DNA of 64,000 nt from Rhizobium leguminosarum. Lineage in GTDB: Bacteria; Pseudomonadota; Alphaproteobacteria; Rhizobiales; Rhizobiaceae. The DNA is taken from the NCBI RefSeq assembly GCF_017876795.1, contig NZ_JAGIOR010000001.1:3188501-3252500 (forward strand), given 5' to 3'. The notes under the pieces were generated by a model. The model ran no database searches. It saw only the letters and a program-made list of their open reading frames with translations, and had not been told where the DNA came from. Positions 55,582-64,000 of the stretch are shown one piece after another. Every line of letters starts with the position of its first letter. The first letter of the stretch is position 1. Both the position numbers and the translations under genes were made by a program.

Positions 55582-56520
55582 TGCACGAAGTTCTTCAACC
55601 GTATGTTCCGGAGCCTGAAGATGTGGAAAGTGGCCAATCCCCGGCAGGATATCGATTTCCGCACCGATCTTGGCGGCGAACTCGATGCCCATTTCCTTTT
55701 TGATGTAGACGTCTTTTTCGCCCCAGATCAGCTTGACCGGCGTCTTCAAGCGATCGAGGTTGGCCTCGAGAGCGTTCTGGTCGCGCGTGAAATTCGCATA
55801 GTAGTGGGCAAAGGCATCCGCTGAAGTCAGCCCGTCAAAACTCCACGAACGGACCATGTCCTGCTGGACGTCGGTCGACAGATCGAATTGCTCGGCGGGC
55901 GACAGGCCGCGCCTGTGCACGTTCTGAAGGATCTCGTCGCTTGTCTTGTTCATATAGGCTCGGGTCGGCGAGGCGGTCGGCTCGGCTTTGAGGTTTTGCA
56001 GGCTCTCCCGCATATATTGCGGCCGGTCGAACGGCGCGAAATCTCCGACGATGATCCGCCTGGCGGTCACCGGCTCATCGAGAGCAAGAAGCAGAACGGG
56101 GAGGGCGGCGATATCGGTCGCATAGATCACGAGGGTCGACCGGTCGATGCCTGCCCTCTCGATATAGGCCTTCAACACCGCCGCGTAGGCCTGCGGCGCG
56201 TAGGAAAACCGTTGCAGGATCGGGCGCGAAGACTGGCCGTAACCCGGCCAATCGAAGGCGTGAACGTCATAATCGCGAGCAAGCGTGCTCGCGATATGCT
56301 TCCAGACCGTCAGCGTTTCCGGAAACCCATGCAGGAAAAGCACGGTGCCTTTTGGCGCCGGGGCGCGAACAATCATTCTCCTCAGCGTGAGGAACTCATC
56401 GATCTCGATGAAGTCGACGTCGCAATCCGGTGCTTCTGCGGACGCGAAGACTTCGGCGAGGGGGAGGGATGAAGCCGCTCCGACCGATGCGGCGCTATTT
56501 GCAGTTTTGTTCTCAGACAT
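55570..56520 (-). CDS. Alpha/beta hydrolase, epoxide hydrolase/haloalkane dehalogenase type
   Basis: The 316-residue protein starts at MSENKTANSAAS; a start at 56580 is not needed. It has the hallmark HGFPE (LFLHGFPETLTVWKHIA), the DWPGYGQSSRP loop, and the nucleophile position Asp in LVIYATDIAALPVLLLAL. The acid is in WGEKDVYI and the His in GIGHFPHLQAPEH. An Asp nucleophile is typical of epoxide hydrolases and dehalogenases rather than serine esterases. Residues about 1-45 are Ala/Ser-rich. It is divergent from the second epoxide-hydrolase-like gene, 377 bases away. Confidence 0.82.
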   Translation of the reverse strand: MSENKTANSAASVGAASSLPLAEVFASAEAPDCDVDFIEIDEFLTLRRMIVRAPAPKGTVLFLHGFPETLTVWKHIASTLARDYDVHAFDWPGYGQSSRPILQRFSYAPQAYAAVLKAYIERAGIDRSTLVIYATDIAALPVLLLALDEPVTARRIIVGDFAPFDRPQYMRESLQNLKAEPTASPTRAYMNKTSDEILQNVHRRGLSPAEQFDLSTDVQQDMVRSWSFDGLTSADAFAHYYANFTRDQNALEANLDRLKTPVKLIWGEKDVYIKKEMGIEFAAKIGAEIDILPGIGHFPHLQAPEHTVEELRASFR

Positions 56521-56896
56521 AAGAGGGTCCTTTCCTGAGCGACGGGTCAATGCGCCCTGTCTGCGCAAATAAGTGGCCACGCCGCCGCCGCGCGGTAGCC
56601 GGGGAATATGAGAGGAACCCTATCGATCTCGCCGCGACGCCGCTGCGCAATGATGTTTCGATCGAGAGGCTCCCTCTTAATTTCTCAAGGTGCCGGGTCT
56701 GCTTCGACCCACCCAAATAGCTACCAGCCGCCGATTTGAGAAAGCTCGTTAGCGTATCGAGGCGGGAGGCAGAGCGTCGGGCGACAGCATAAGGAAGAAC
56801 TGATATGACTGACCGAATTGAACCATGTGGTCATCAAGGGAACAGCCCTTGTCGAACCTGTCCGTTGACCCTCGCTGTCATGAAAGGACACACGTC
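56521..56896. other. Divergent intergenic region between two hydrolase genes
   Basis: These 376 bases carry the two divergent promoters. A 34-codon ORF at 56805-56909, with a good AAGGAAG site, overlaps the start of the epoxide-hydrolase gene and could be a leader. In another frame the same stretch reads ELNHVVIKGTALVEPVR before a stop, a possible relic. Neither is supported beyond this. Confidence 0.45.
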
Positions 56897-58207
56897 ATGG
56901 CGCTGCTGACCTCTTTGAACCACAGGCCTATGTCGCGACGCTCGCTGCTGTGGGGAAGTGCCGCCGCCGGCATATCTGCGGTTCTCCTTCCGCTCGCGTC
57001 AGAGGCTGCCGATGTCACCACCGCCGTAGCCGCGGAGATCCGACCGTTCACGGCCGAGGTTTCCGAGGCAGCGCTCGCCGATCTCAGGCGGCGACTTGCC
57101 GAGACCCGATGGCCCGACGGCGAAACCGTCACGGATCGTTCGCAGGGCGTCCAGCCCGCCAGGCTGAAGGAACTGGTGGGCTACTGGCAGTCGTCCTACG
57201 ACTGGCGCAAGGCAGAGAGCAGGCTGAATGCCTTTCCGCAATTTCTCACCAATATCGACGGACTGGACATCCATTTCATTCATGCCCGTTCCCGCCATGA
57301 AAACGCGCTGCCGCTGATCATGACCCATGGCTGGCCGGGTTCGGTGTTCGAACTGCTCGATGTCATCGGACCGCTCACGGATCCGACGGCGCACGGCGGC
57401 TCGGCCGAGGACGCCTTCCACCTGGTGATCCCTTCGATGCCAGGATTCGGCTTCTCCGGAAAACCTCCGGCGACGGGTTGGAACCCGCAGCGGATAGCGG
57501 CTGCCTGGGACGTGCTGATGAAGCGGCTCGACTATGACCGCTACGTCGCGCAAGGCGGCGACTGGGGCGCGATCATCAGCGACACCTTGGGTCGCCAGGC
57601 GCCCGATGGGCTGCTCGCGATCCACGTCAACAGGGTCGAGCGGGCCACGACGTTCCCATCGGATGCAGCCCAGGCCCTTAAAAATGGAGGAGCGGCTCCC
57701 GACAGCCTGTCTGCGGACGAGAAGGTCGTCTTCGACGAGGCGCGGGACTTCCTCAACAACGGCTTCGGCTACGCCGCAATCATGAATACGCGCCCGGAGA
57801 CGGTCGGTTACGGCATTGCGGATTCTCCGGTTGGCCTCGCCGCCTGGCTTTACGACAAGATCGCCGACTGGGTGTTTACCCGAGGCGATCCCGAACAGGC
57901 GCTCGGCAAGGATGCCATCCTCGACAACATCACGCTGTACTGGCTGACGAACACCGGCCCCTCGAGTGGCCGTATCTATTGGGAAAACGCCATGGCGGGC
58001 GCAAAGCTCACGGAGGTCAAAGTACCGGTCGCCGTCACCATATTCCCCGGAGAGGTCTACAAGCCGCCAAAGCACTGGTTGTCGAAGGCCTATCCGAAGC
58101 TCATCTACTACAACCGCGTCTCCAAGGGTGGCCACTTCGCGGCCTGGGAGGAGCCGGAACTCTTCAGTCAGGAGATCAGGGCAGGGTTCAAGACGGTGCG
58201 GTCATAA
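56897..58207 (+). CDS. Exported epoxide hydrolase-like protein with twin-arginine signal
   Basis: The 436-residue protein starts at the ATG at 56897 (AAAGGACAC upstream). The N-terminus has a twin-arginine-like signal (MSRRSLLWGSAAAGISAVLL). An EHN domain follows (residues about 45-155: AEVSEAALADLRRRLAETRW, and GVQPARLKELVGYWQSSYDW), then an alpha/beta hydrolase core. That core has HGWPGSVFELL, nucleophile Asp in AQGGDWGAIISDTLG, a Glu/Asp acid and His in KGGHFAAWEEPE. This is the microsomal-epoxide-hydrolase fold (about 400 residues). The periplasmic location is inferred from the signal. Substrates are unknown. Confidence 0.88.
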   Translation: MALLTSLNHRPMSRRSLLWGSAAAGISAVLLPLASEAADVTTAVAAEIRPFTAEVSEAALADLRRRLAETRWPDGETVTDRSQGVQPARLKELVGYWQSSYDWRKAESRLNAFPQFLTNIDGLDIHFIHARSRHENALPLIMTHGWPGSVFELLDVIGPLTDPTAHGGSAEDAFHLVIPSMPGFGFSGKPPATGWNPQRIAAAWDVLMKRLDYDRYVAQGGDWGAIISDTLGRQAPDGLLAIHVNRVERATTFPSDAAQALKNGGAAPDSLSADEKVVFDEARDFLNNGFGYAAIMNTRPETVGYGIADSPVGLAAWLYDKIADWVFTRGDPEQALGKDAILDNITLYWLTNTGPSSGRIYWENAMAGAKLTEVKVPVAVTIFPGEVYKPPKHWLSKAYPKLIYYNRVSKGGHFAAWEEPELFSQEIRAGFKTVRS

Positions 58208-58507
58208 GCAACGTCCGATGGGGGCGGGGGGCGACATAGCGTTGAGCGCCAGTGATCAAGCGACGAGTTCACGGACGACCCGTGGCTGATCCTCGCATCA
58301 CCCCTCTGCAATGCCTGAAAGCATGGGCTTAGGCCACTGTCGAGGGGATCGCCGGGTAGCGGCGCCCGATTTGCGCGCGGGCAACGGTCAAGCTTTCGTC
58401 GTGCAGACGGGTTCGTCGATTGACGTTGATTGTGCAACGCTTCACAACGTCCAATGTTGCTACCAACCAAGCAGAAGCGACGCCAACTTCGCGGGGACCA
58501 CGGCTAC
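58208..58507. other. Intergenic region upstream of mscS-like gene
   Basis: These 300 bases hold no gene I can support. No repeat or operator was recognised; the promoter of the channel gene is expected in the last 100 bases. Confidence 0.5.
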
Positions 58508-60654
58508 ATGCGCATCAACGACGACCGTCATTTTTTCGGCAAAGTGTCCACATTCCTGGCGGTGGTATTTTCGACGCTTCTGCTCGCGAACGTGACTGCC
58601 GCCACAGCGGCCGAACCGACCAATTCCTCGGGACCGATCCGGGTTATCATCGAATTGCCGAATGATGATTCCGGACGCGCGCTGGTCAATCGGATCGTTC
58701 CCGGCAATCAGGAACCGGCGCAGCCGGCAGCGGCCCCGCAAGAAGCGGCACCGCCGTCGATTGCCACCGCATTACAGGATTTGCGCCAGAGGTTGCTCAT
58801 ACTCGTCGATGCAGTGCCGACCCTTCCGGGGCAGATCCAAACGGCGATCCGGGTCTTCCAAACGGATGATCGTATCGACGCTGTCGGACTGATCCTGGCG
58901 GTTACGCTCTTCATAGCAGGCGGATTCGCTGCGCAGCGCCTTGCCTGGTGGTCCGGGCGAGGGCTGCTTCATTTTGTGCTGACCGCGCCTGCCGACACCG
59001 TACGGCAGCGGATCAAGCTGCATGCGAGCCGGCTTTCAATGGGCCTTCTCGCGTTGGTCGGTTACCTGATCGGAAGCCTTGGTGCGTTTATCCTCTTTCC
59101 ATGGCCTGCCGTCTTTCGCGATATTGCGCTCATTCTGCTATCAGCGGCGCTGATGGTGCGCCTCGGCGTGCTTGTGGGCCGCATTGTCATCGCGCCCGGC
59201 GCCCGGCTGCCGCATATGCGGCTTCTGACGCTTGTCACCTCGCTTGCCTGGTTCTGGTACTACTGGCTCCTCGCAATCGTCGCGGTGCTGGCGGCTGGCT
59301 GGGCGATCATCGGAGTGTTCCAGACTATCGGGGCTTCGCCCATCCTGGTCGACCTCTTTACCGCGGCGTGGCTCGGTGTCGTTTCAATCACGCTGATTGC
59401 CATGATTTGGCTGCGGCATTTTCGTTCTGACGGGCCGCCGGTGAACCGGCTGGTCTGTGTCGGCTTCAGCGCGAGCATCGTGCTATCGTGGCTGTTATGG
59501 GTGTCCGGGCTCCGTGGAGCATTCTGGACGTTGATCGTCATGACGCTTCTGCCGCTTACCGTTTCCGTGGCTCGTGATATCATTGGTCGCATCATACGAT
59601 CCGGCGGTGAGCACGCCGTCGAAGATCCGGCCATCGTCGGATGGTCGGTGGTCATCATGCAAACGCTGCGTAACGGGCTCATCGTGGTCGCCGCGCTGCT
59701 CATTGCCCGTTCGTGGGATGTCAATCTCAGTGATCTTGCCGCAGCCGAAACGGTGACCACACGTTTGATCCGCGCAGGAATCCGCATCGTTATCGTGCTG
59801 CTGGTGACCGACGTCATCTGGAAGCTCGCAAGCACGCTGATCGACAGCCAGATGGCGGTGGCGTCGCGAAATGCGGAGGCGGGGCATCAGGACGGACCCG
59901 ACGTGCGCCGGCGTCAGCGGTTGAATACCCTGCTTCCGATCCTTCGCAACGTGCTGTTTCTGGCGATCGCGGCTGTCGGCTTCCTGATGATCCTGGATGC
60001 CGTCGGCATTCAGATCGGACCGCTGCTGGCGGGCGCCGGCGTCGTCGGCATAGCCGTCGGTTTCGGTGCGCAAACACTCGTCAAGGACATCATCTCCGGC
60101 GTCTTTTATCTGTTCGACGATGCCTTTCGCATCGGTGAGTACATTCAGGCGGCAAAATACAAAGGGACGGTCGAAGGTTTCTCGCTACGATCCATCCGCC
60201 TGCGACACCCGGTCCGGTCACCATCGTTCCCTTCGGCGAACTCGGCGCGGTGCAAAACCTGAGCCGCGACTGGGTGATCGACATCATCACTCTTACCCTG
60301 AACTATGACAGCGACCTTGAGGAGGTCCGCAAAACCATCAAGCGCATCGGCGTCGAGCTTCTTGATGATGCTGAGCTCGGGCCTAACATCATCGAGCCCT
60401 TGAAAATGCAGGGGATTGAGCAGATGGCCGATTACGGCGTGCAAATTCGGCTGAAGTTCATGGCGAAACCCGGCGAACAATTCGGCGTTCGCCGCAAGGC
60501 CCTTGCCATGCTCAAGAAGACATTCGCGGAAAAAGGCATCCAGTTTGCAACTCCGACGGTCCATGTTTCCAGCGGGACAGGAGATGCCGCGGCTTCCGCC
60601 GCCGCCACGGAGCTACAAAGGCCATTAAAAGTCATCCCAACACCTCAGGAATAG
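58508..60654 (+). pseudogene. Large MscS-type mechanosensitive channel with a frameshift
   Basis: The first frame (ATG at 58508) encodes a signal peptide, a periplasmic segment and several membrane helices. It then gives the MscS core: GVVGIAVGFGAQTLVKDIIS and GVFYLFDDAFRIGEYIQAAK, then KGTVEGFSLRSIRLRHP. The frame then closes. From about 60212 another frame continues GPVTIVPFGELGAVQNLSRD and on to TPQE at 60654. One missing base in the CACCCGG run near 60209 restores a roughly 715-residue channel. The gene is thus inactivated or has a sequence error. Large MscS relatives protect cells from osmotic downshock. Confidence 0.85.
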
Positions 60655-60880
60655 CCGCGTCGAGCCACGGGCAGCTTTCCATCGAATGCTGTCGAAGCAG
60701 CAGCCTGACCGTCCGGCGATGAACTCGCAGATGTGCTTCAAGACGCAAATTCGCGAGGGCCGGTTTTGAAGCGTGGGACGATGAGATGGATGACAATGGT
60801 ATGCCATTGTAATCAAAAGACACTTTTATGTTCCATAATAGAACTTATGCAATGTTATAACTGTAGCGGGTACATTCTAT

Positions 60881-61971
60881 TTCCAAGTGCGACATGCCAA
60901 TGATTACAATGGCTTCACTTTGGAGATTCTGGCATGTCTCGATGCTATACGCAGATCACCCTCGCCGATCGCCGACGCCTGCATCACTTGGTGGCGGCAA
61001 ACGTTCCGATAGACCAGATGGCACGTCGGCTTGGCCGTCATCGCTCGACCATTTACCGCGAGATCAAGCGCAATACGTTTCGCGATCGTGAACTGCCGGC
61101 TACGACGGTTACTACAGCACGGTTGCTGACGATATTTCCAAGGACCGACGACGTCGGCTGAGAAAGCTGCGACGCCACCCGAATTTGCGCACGGAGATCA
61201 TCAACCAGTTGGAGGCTCGCTGGTCTCCAGAACAGATTGCCGGACGCCTGCTGTCGGAGGGGCTCAGTCTTGTTCGCGTCTGCAAAGAGACAATCTATCG
61301 CTTCATCTACAGCAAGGAAGATTATGGGCTAGGCCTCTATCGCTATCTGCCCGAAGCGCGCCGCAAACGTCGTCCACTGCGCTCCAGGAAGCCGCGCGAC
61401 GGTGCGTTTCCAGCCACGCACCGCATATCCCAACGGCCTGATTTTATTGGAGATAGATCGCAGTTTGGGCATTGGGAGGGCGACCTCCTCATCTTCGAAC
61501 GTCCACTCGGCCATGCCAATGTCACCTCCCTCGTCGAGCGCAAGAGTCGCTATACTGTTCTGATCAAGAATCCGAGCCGGCACTCGCGCCCGATCATGGA
61601 CAAGATCATCAGAGCGTTTTCTCCATTGCCGGCCTTTGTGCGTCAAAGCTTCACGTTTGATCGCGGTACGGAGTTTGCCGGATTCAGGGCTTTGGAAGAC
61701 GGGATGGGCGCCCGTAGCTGGTTCTGCGACCCGAGTGCGCCGTGGCAAAAGGGAGCCGTGGAAAACGCCAACAAGCGCATTCGCCGGTTCATGCCAGGCG
61801 CTACGGATCTCGCAGCCGTGTCACAACGCGACCTGATCCAACTCGCACGTCATCTCAACGACCAACCGCGCAAATGCCTCGGATACAGGACGCCGGCCGA
61901 GGTGTTTATGGCGCATTTGCAGGAAGATGGGTGATCCCCTATCCTGCAAAACAGGCATGATGCACTTGGGT
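60881..61971 (+). mobile_element. IS30-family insertion sequence
   Basis: The terminal inverted repeats are visible: CCAAGTGCGACATGCC at 60883-60898, and GGCATGATGCACTTGG at 61954-61969 (its complement CCAAGTGCATCATGCC), matching at 14 of 16 positions. Total length about 1.09 kb and the single transposase ORF fit the IS30 family. It lies 230 bases after the channel gene and 25 bases before the ISNCY-type element. Target duplication is not resolved. Confidence 0.82.
60934..61934 (+). pseudogene. IS30 family transposase with a -1 frameshift
   Basis: The N-terminal part (MSRCYTQITLADRRRLHHLV, then LGRHRSTIYREIKRNTFRDR) contains the IS30 HTH. The reading breaks near 61094, where CCGGCT probably stands for CCGGGCT. 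The next frame continues LRTEIINQLEARWSPEQIAG and the DDE core: FGHWEGDLLIFE (first Asp), FTFDRGTEFAGF (second Asp), KGAVENANKRIRRFMP (Glu). Repaired, the protein has 333 residues, typical for IS30. As read, the element cannot make a full transposase. Confidence 0.88.
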
Positions 61972-61996
61972 TAGCTTCTCCAAGAGCTATTTAGTA

Positions 61997-63692
61997 ATGC
62001 GACAGTTGGGCCAGTTAGAGATGCGACAGTCTCGCCTCTCGACGTTCTGGTCAATGCCAACGTTGGGAGCAAGGATGACGATCTTCAGCCTGGTTGAGAC
62101 CAGGAGCGGTCGGAGTCGTCATGTCCTTTACGATCACCATGTCGCAGAAAGAATTGCATCGCCTCGAAGTCATTCAGAAGATCCGTGACAGGCGTCTGAG
62201 CGTAGTCCGGGCAGCGGAACTGCTTGACCTCAGTCGAAGTCAGCTCCACAGACTGCTGCAGGCGTATGATCAGGATGGTCCGGCCGGTCTCGTTTCGAAG
62301 AAGCGATCTCGTCCGAGCAACCGGCGTCACAGCGAGGATTTCCGCAATGCGGCGTTGGACCTGATCCGCGAGCGCTATCTGGATTTCGGCCCGACGTTGG
62401 CGCGCGAGAAGCTGATCGAGCTGCATTGGATCTCGGTGGCCAAGGAAACGCATCGGCAATGGATGACCGAGGCCGGCATCTGGATCTCGCGTCGCGAGCG
62501 CAAGAAGCGGGTTTTCCAGCCACGCGGTCGGCGTGACTGCTTTGGCGAACTGGTCCAGATCGATGGTTCGCATCACTGGTGGTTCGAGAACCGCGGCCCC
62601 AAATGCGCCCTGCTCGTCTATATCGATGACGCCACCGGCAAGCTCTTGCATCTTCGCTTTGCCGGATCGGAGAATACGTTCGACTATCTGCATGCGACGA
62701 AGGCCTATCTGCAGCAATGGGGCAAGCCGCTGGCCTTCTACAGCGACAAGCACGGCGTCTTTCGCTCCACCCATGCGTCGGAGAAAGACCGGACGAGCGG
62801 CCTGACGCAGTTCGGCCGGGCGCTCATGAGTTGAACATCGACATCATCTGCGCCAACACTCCGCAGGCCAAGGGCCGGGTGGAACGTGCCAATCAGACAT
62901 TGCAAGATCGGCTGGTGAAGGAGATGCGGCTTCGCGGCATCGACACCATCGAGGCTGCCAATGCCTATGCGACTGAGTTTATTGCGGATTTCAATGCTCG
63001 TTTCGGCAAGTCGCCGCGCAATCCGAAGGATATGCATCGGCCGCTGGCCGCGCATGAGAACCTCGATGCCGCCATGTGCCGGAAGGAGGTCCGCACGCTC
63101 TCGCAGTCCCTGACGCTACGCTACGACAAGGTCTTGTTCATTCTCGATCCAACGGAACAGGCCAAGGCGCTGGCGGGAAAGAAGGTCGTCGTCTGCGACT
63201 ATCCGGACGGTCGCCTCGAGATCATGCACGAGAGTTTTGCCCTGCCCTACAGAACTTTCGATAAGTTGCGATCGATACACAGACCCGAAGTCGTCGAGAA
63301 CAAGCGTTTGGACGACATGCTTTCGATCGTCGCTGAGCTGCAGGCTGGACGTGAACTGCAGCGCAGTAAGAGCGGCCCTCGCCGCACCGGTCAGACGGAT
63401 CATATGTTTGGGATACCGGATGGTAGCCAGGGCAATGGTTATCAGAAGCGTGGCCGCAAGCCCGGCCGGCGGACGGACTTCATGAACGATCCGGAAGTCA
63501 TTGCCAAAAGGCAGAAGGCAATGGCGCGCAGGGAGGCAGCGGAATGAACTGGCATTCACGGTCTCAAAGTTAAAGCCGAAGGGGTGCGCCTAACCTGCCC
63601 CCGCTCCTCCTTGCAACCCGGACCAGCCGGTCGGACCGGGGGCTGATCGACAGTGCCAGTGTCGCATTTCTATCTGGCTGGCGACGTCGCAT
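61997..63692 (+). mobile_element. ISNCY/IS1202-type insertion sequence with subterminal repeats
   Basis: The left end has ATGCGACAGT at 61997-62006 and again at 62021-62030. The right end, inverted, has matching copies at 63660-63667 and 63686-63692. Between them the ends share CCAG-x-TAGA-x-ATGCGACA, so the terminal inverted repeat is about 35 bases with paired transposase-binding boxes. The 1.7-kb length fits this family. Its left end lies only 25 bases past the IS30 right end. Confidence 0.7.
62121..63547 (+). pseudogene. ISNCY-type DDE transposase with a -1 frameshift
   Basis: The first frame (ATG at 62121) encodes HTH region LSVVRAAELLDLSRSQLHRL, and DDE core starting GELVQIDGSHHWWFENRGPK with YIDDATGKLLHLRFAG and FYSDKHGVFRSTH. 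It ends at TQFGRALMS. The second frame picks up HELNIDIICANTPQAKGRVE (the catalytic Glu region) and runs to 63547. One lost base near 62826 (CTCATG for CTCCATG) accounts for the break. Repaired length is 475 residues, which fits the integrase-like ISNCY/IS1202 transposases. Confidence 0.88.
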
Positions 63693-63883
63693 CCCTAACC
63701 AGCTTTGACATCGTATCTAGCCGGGGTGGGTTCAAGGATGAAGTGCGACAGACAGTCTCGCTTCCTAATGTGCCGGCTCATCCGAAAGGCAATTCCGCAA
63801 AGCTGATCCGAGTTATGGGCCGGAAGGTTTGCGAGCGGCGTGCCCTTCCCGCGCCCACCGCTACCGCGTGGATCGGCGGTCCA
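63548..63883. other. Intergenic region at the ISNCY right end
   Basis: The first part holds the right inverted repeat of the ISNCY-type element. Downstream a further box GTGCGACAGACAGTCTCGC (about 63741-63759) resembles the left-end ATGCGACAGTCTCGC but is in direct orientation, a possible remnant of another copy. No gene is supported. Confidence 0.45.
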
Positions 63884-64000
63884 CTAGTCAACCGCCTCGG
63901 TTACGAGCTTTGTATTGAAATAGCTTTCCATCGCTTCGGTACCGCCTTCCGAACCGTAGCCGGAATCCTTTATGCCGCCGAAGGGTAGCTCTGGCAGCGC
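63884..64000 (-). CDS. Aldehyde dehydrogenase family protein, C-terminus only
   Basis: Reading the minus strand from the window edge gives [20 protein letters not shown], followed by [18 protein letters not shown] and a TAG stop at 63884. This is the characteristic C-terminal end of NAD(P)-dependent aldehyde dehydrogenases such as succinate-semialdehyde dehydrogenases (P-F-G-G-x-K-x-S-G). The 5' part lies beyond the window. It is convergent with the mobile elements. Confidence 0.85.
   Translation of the reverse strand, partial: ALPELPFGGIKDSGYGSEGGTEAMESYFNTKLVTEAVD

Noticed and set aside
56805..56909. A 34-codon Cys-containing ORF before the epoxide hydrolase gene
   Set aside because: It has a good ribosome site, but it ends inside the next gene and no homologue is recognised; kept only as a note on the intergenic region.

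Overview
The window looks like a chromosomal segment of a Rhizobium (R. leguminosarum/etli-type alphaproteobacterium). The basis is high GC with rhizobial codon use, housekeeping clusters of the alphaproteobacterial kind (tpiA-secG-pyrG; ppiD-trpD-trpC-moaC-moeA; tmk-holB-metG-tatD-MBL), and RIME-like palindromic intergenic repeats. This is judged by reading alone; no database was searched.

Layout. 1-5.1 kb: end of a GNAT acetyltransferase, an AI-2E-family permease, a secreted phytase-like esterase and parE (the last three on the minus strand). 5.3-10 kb: a secreted alpha/beta hydrolase, tpiA, secG (strong terminator), pyrG and an SRPBCC protein. 10-12.4 kb: two divergent citrate-synthase-type genes, one fused to an N-terminal helix-turn-helix, with a palindromic operator-like site between them. 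12.5-18 kb: a FecR-domain protein and a CHASE2/adenylate cyclase pair, a DEAD-box helicase, a RIME and an ETF-beta-type methyltransferase. 18-28.2 kb: an accessory block with an IS110 element and a type I secretion cassette (ABC exporter, HlyD adaptor, and a 1574-residue RTX M10 metalloprotease with about 13 modules).

28.4-33.9 kb: the ppiD-trpD-trpC-moaC-moeA operon on the minus strand. 34-38.2 kb: small membrane, stress and lipoprotein genes, two of them only 38 codons long, then two tandem transglutaminases and a PhnA-type protein. 38.3-42 kb: a LysR/MFS divergent pair (MFS frameshifted), tRNA-Ser(UGA) and a frameshifted GYD-domain gene. 42.4-50.9 kb: rlpA, a DacA-like penicillin-binding protein, tmk, holB, a TauE permease, metG, tatD and an MBL hydrolase. 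50.9-54.5 kb: a TerC protein, stress and PAS proteins and a DUF599 protein ending in a RIME. 54.6-60.7 kb: LysR, two epoxide-hydrolase-like enzymes and a frameshifted MscS channel. 60.9-63.7 kb: an IS30 and an ISNCY/IS1202-type element, both frameshifted, then the C-terminus of an aldehyde dehydrogenase.

The most interesting items are the RTX protease/type I secretion cassette, the HTH-citrate synthase facing a conventional citrate synthase across a palindrome, several unannotated small membrane proteins, an interspersed palindrome that encodes part of a signal peptide, and five single-base frameshifts confined to dispensable genes.
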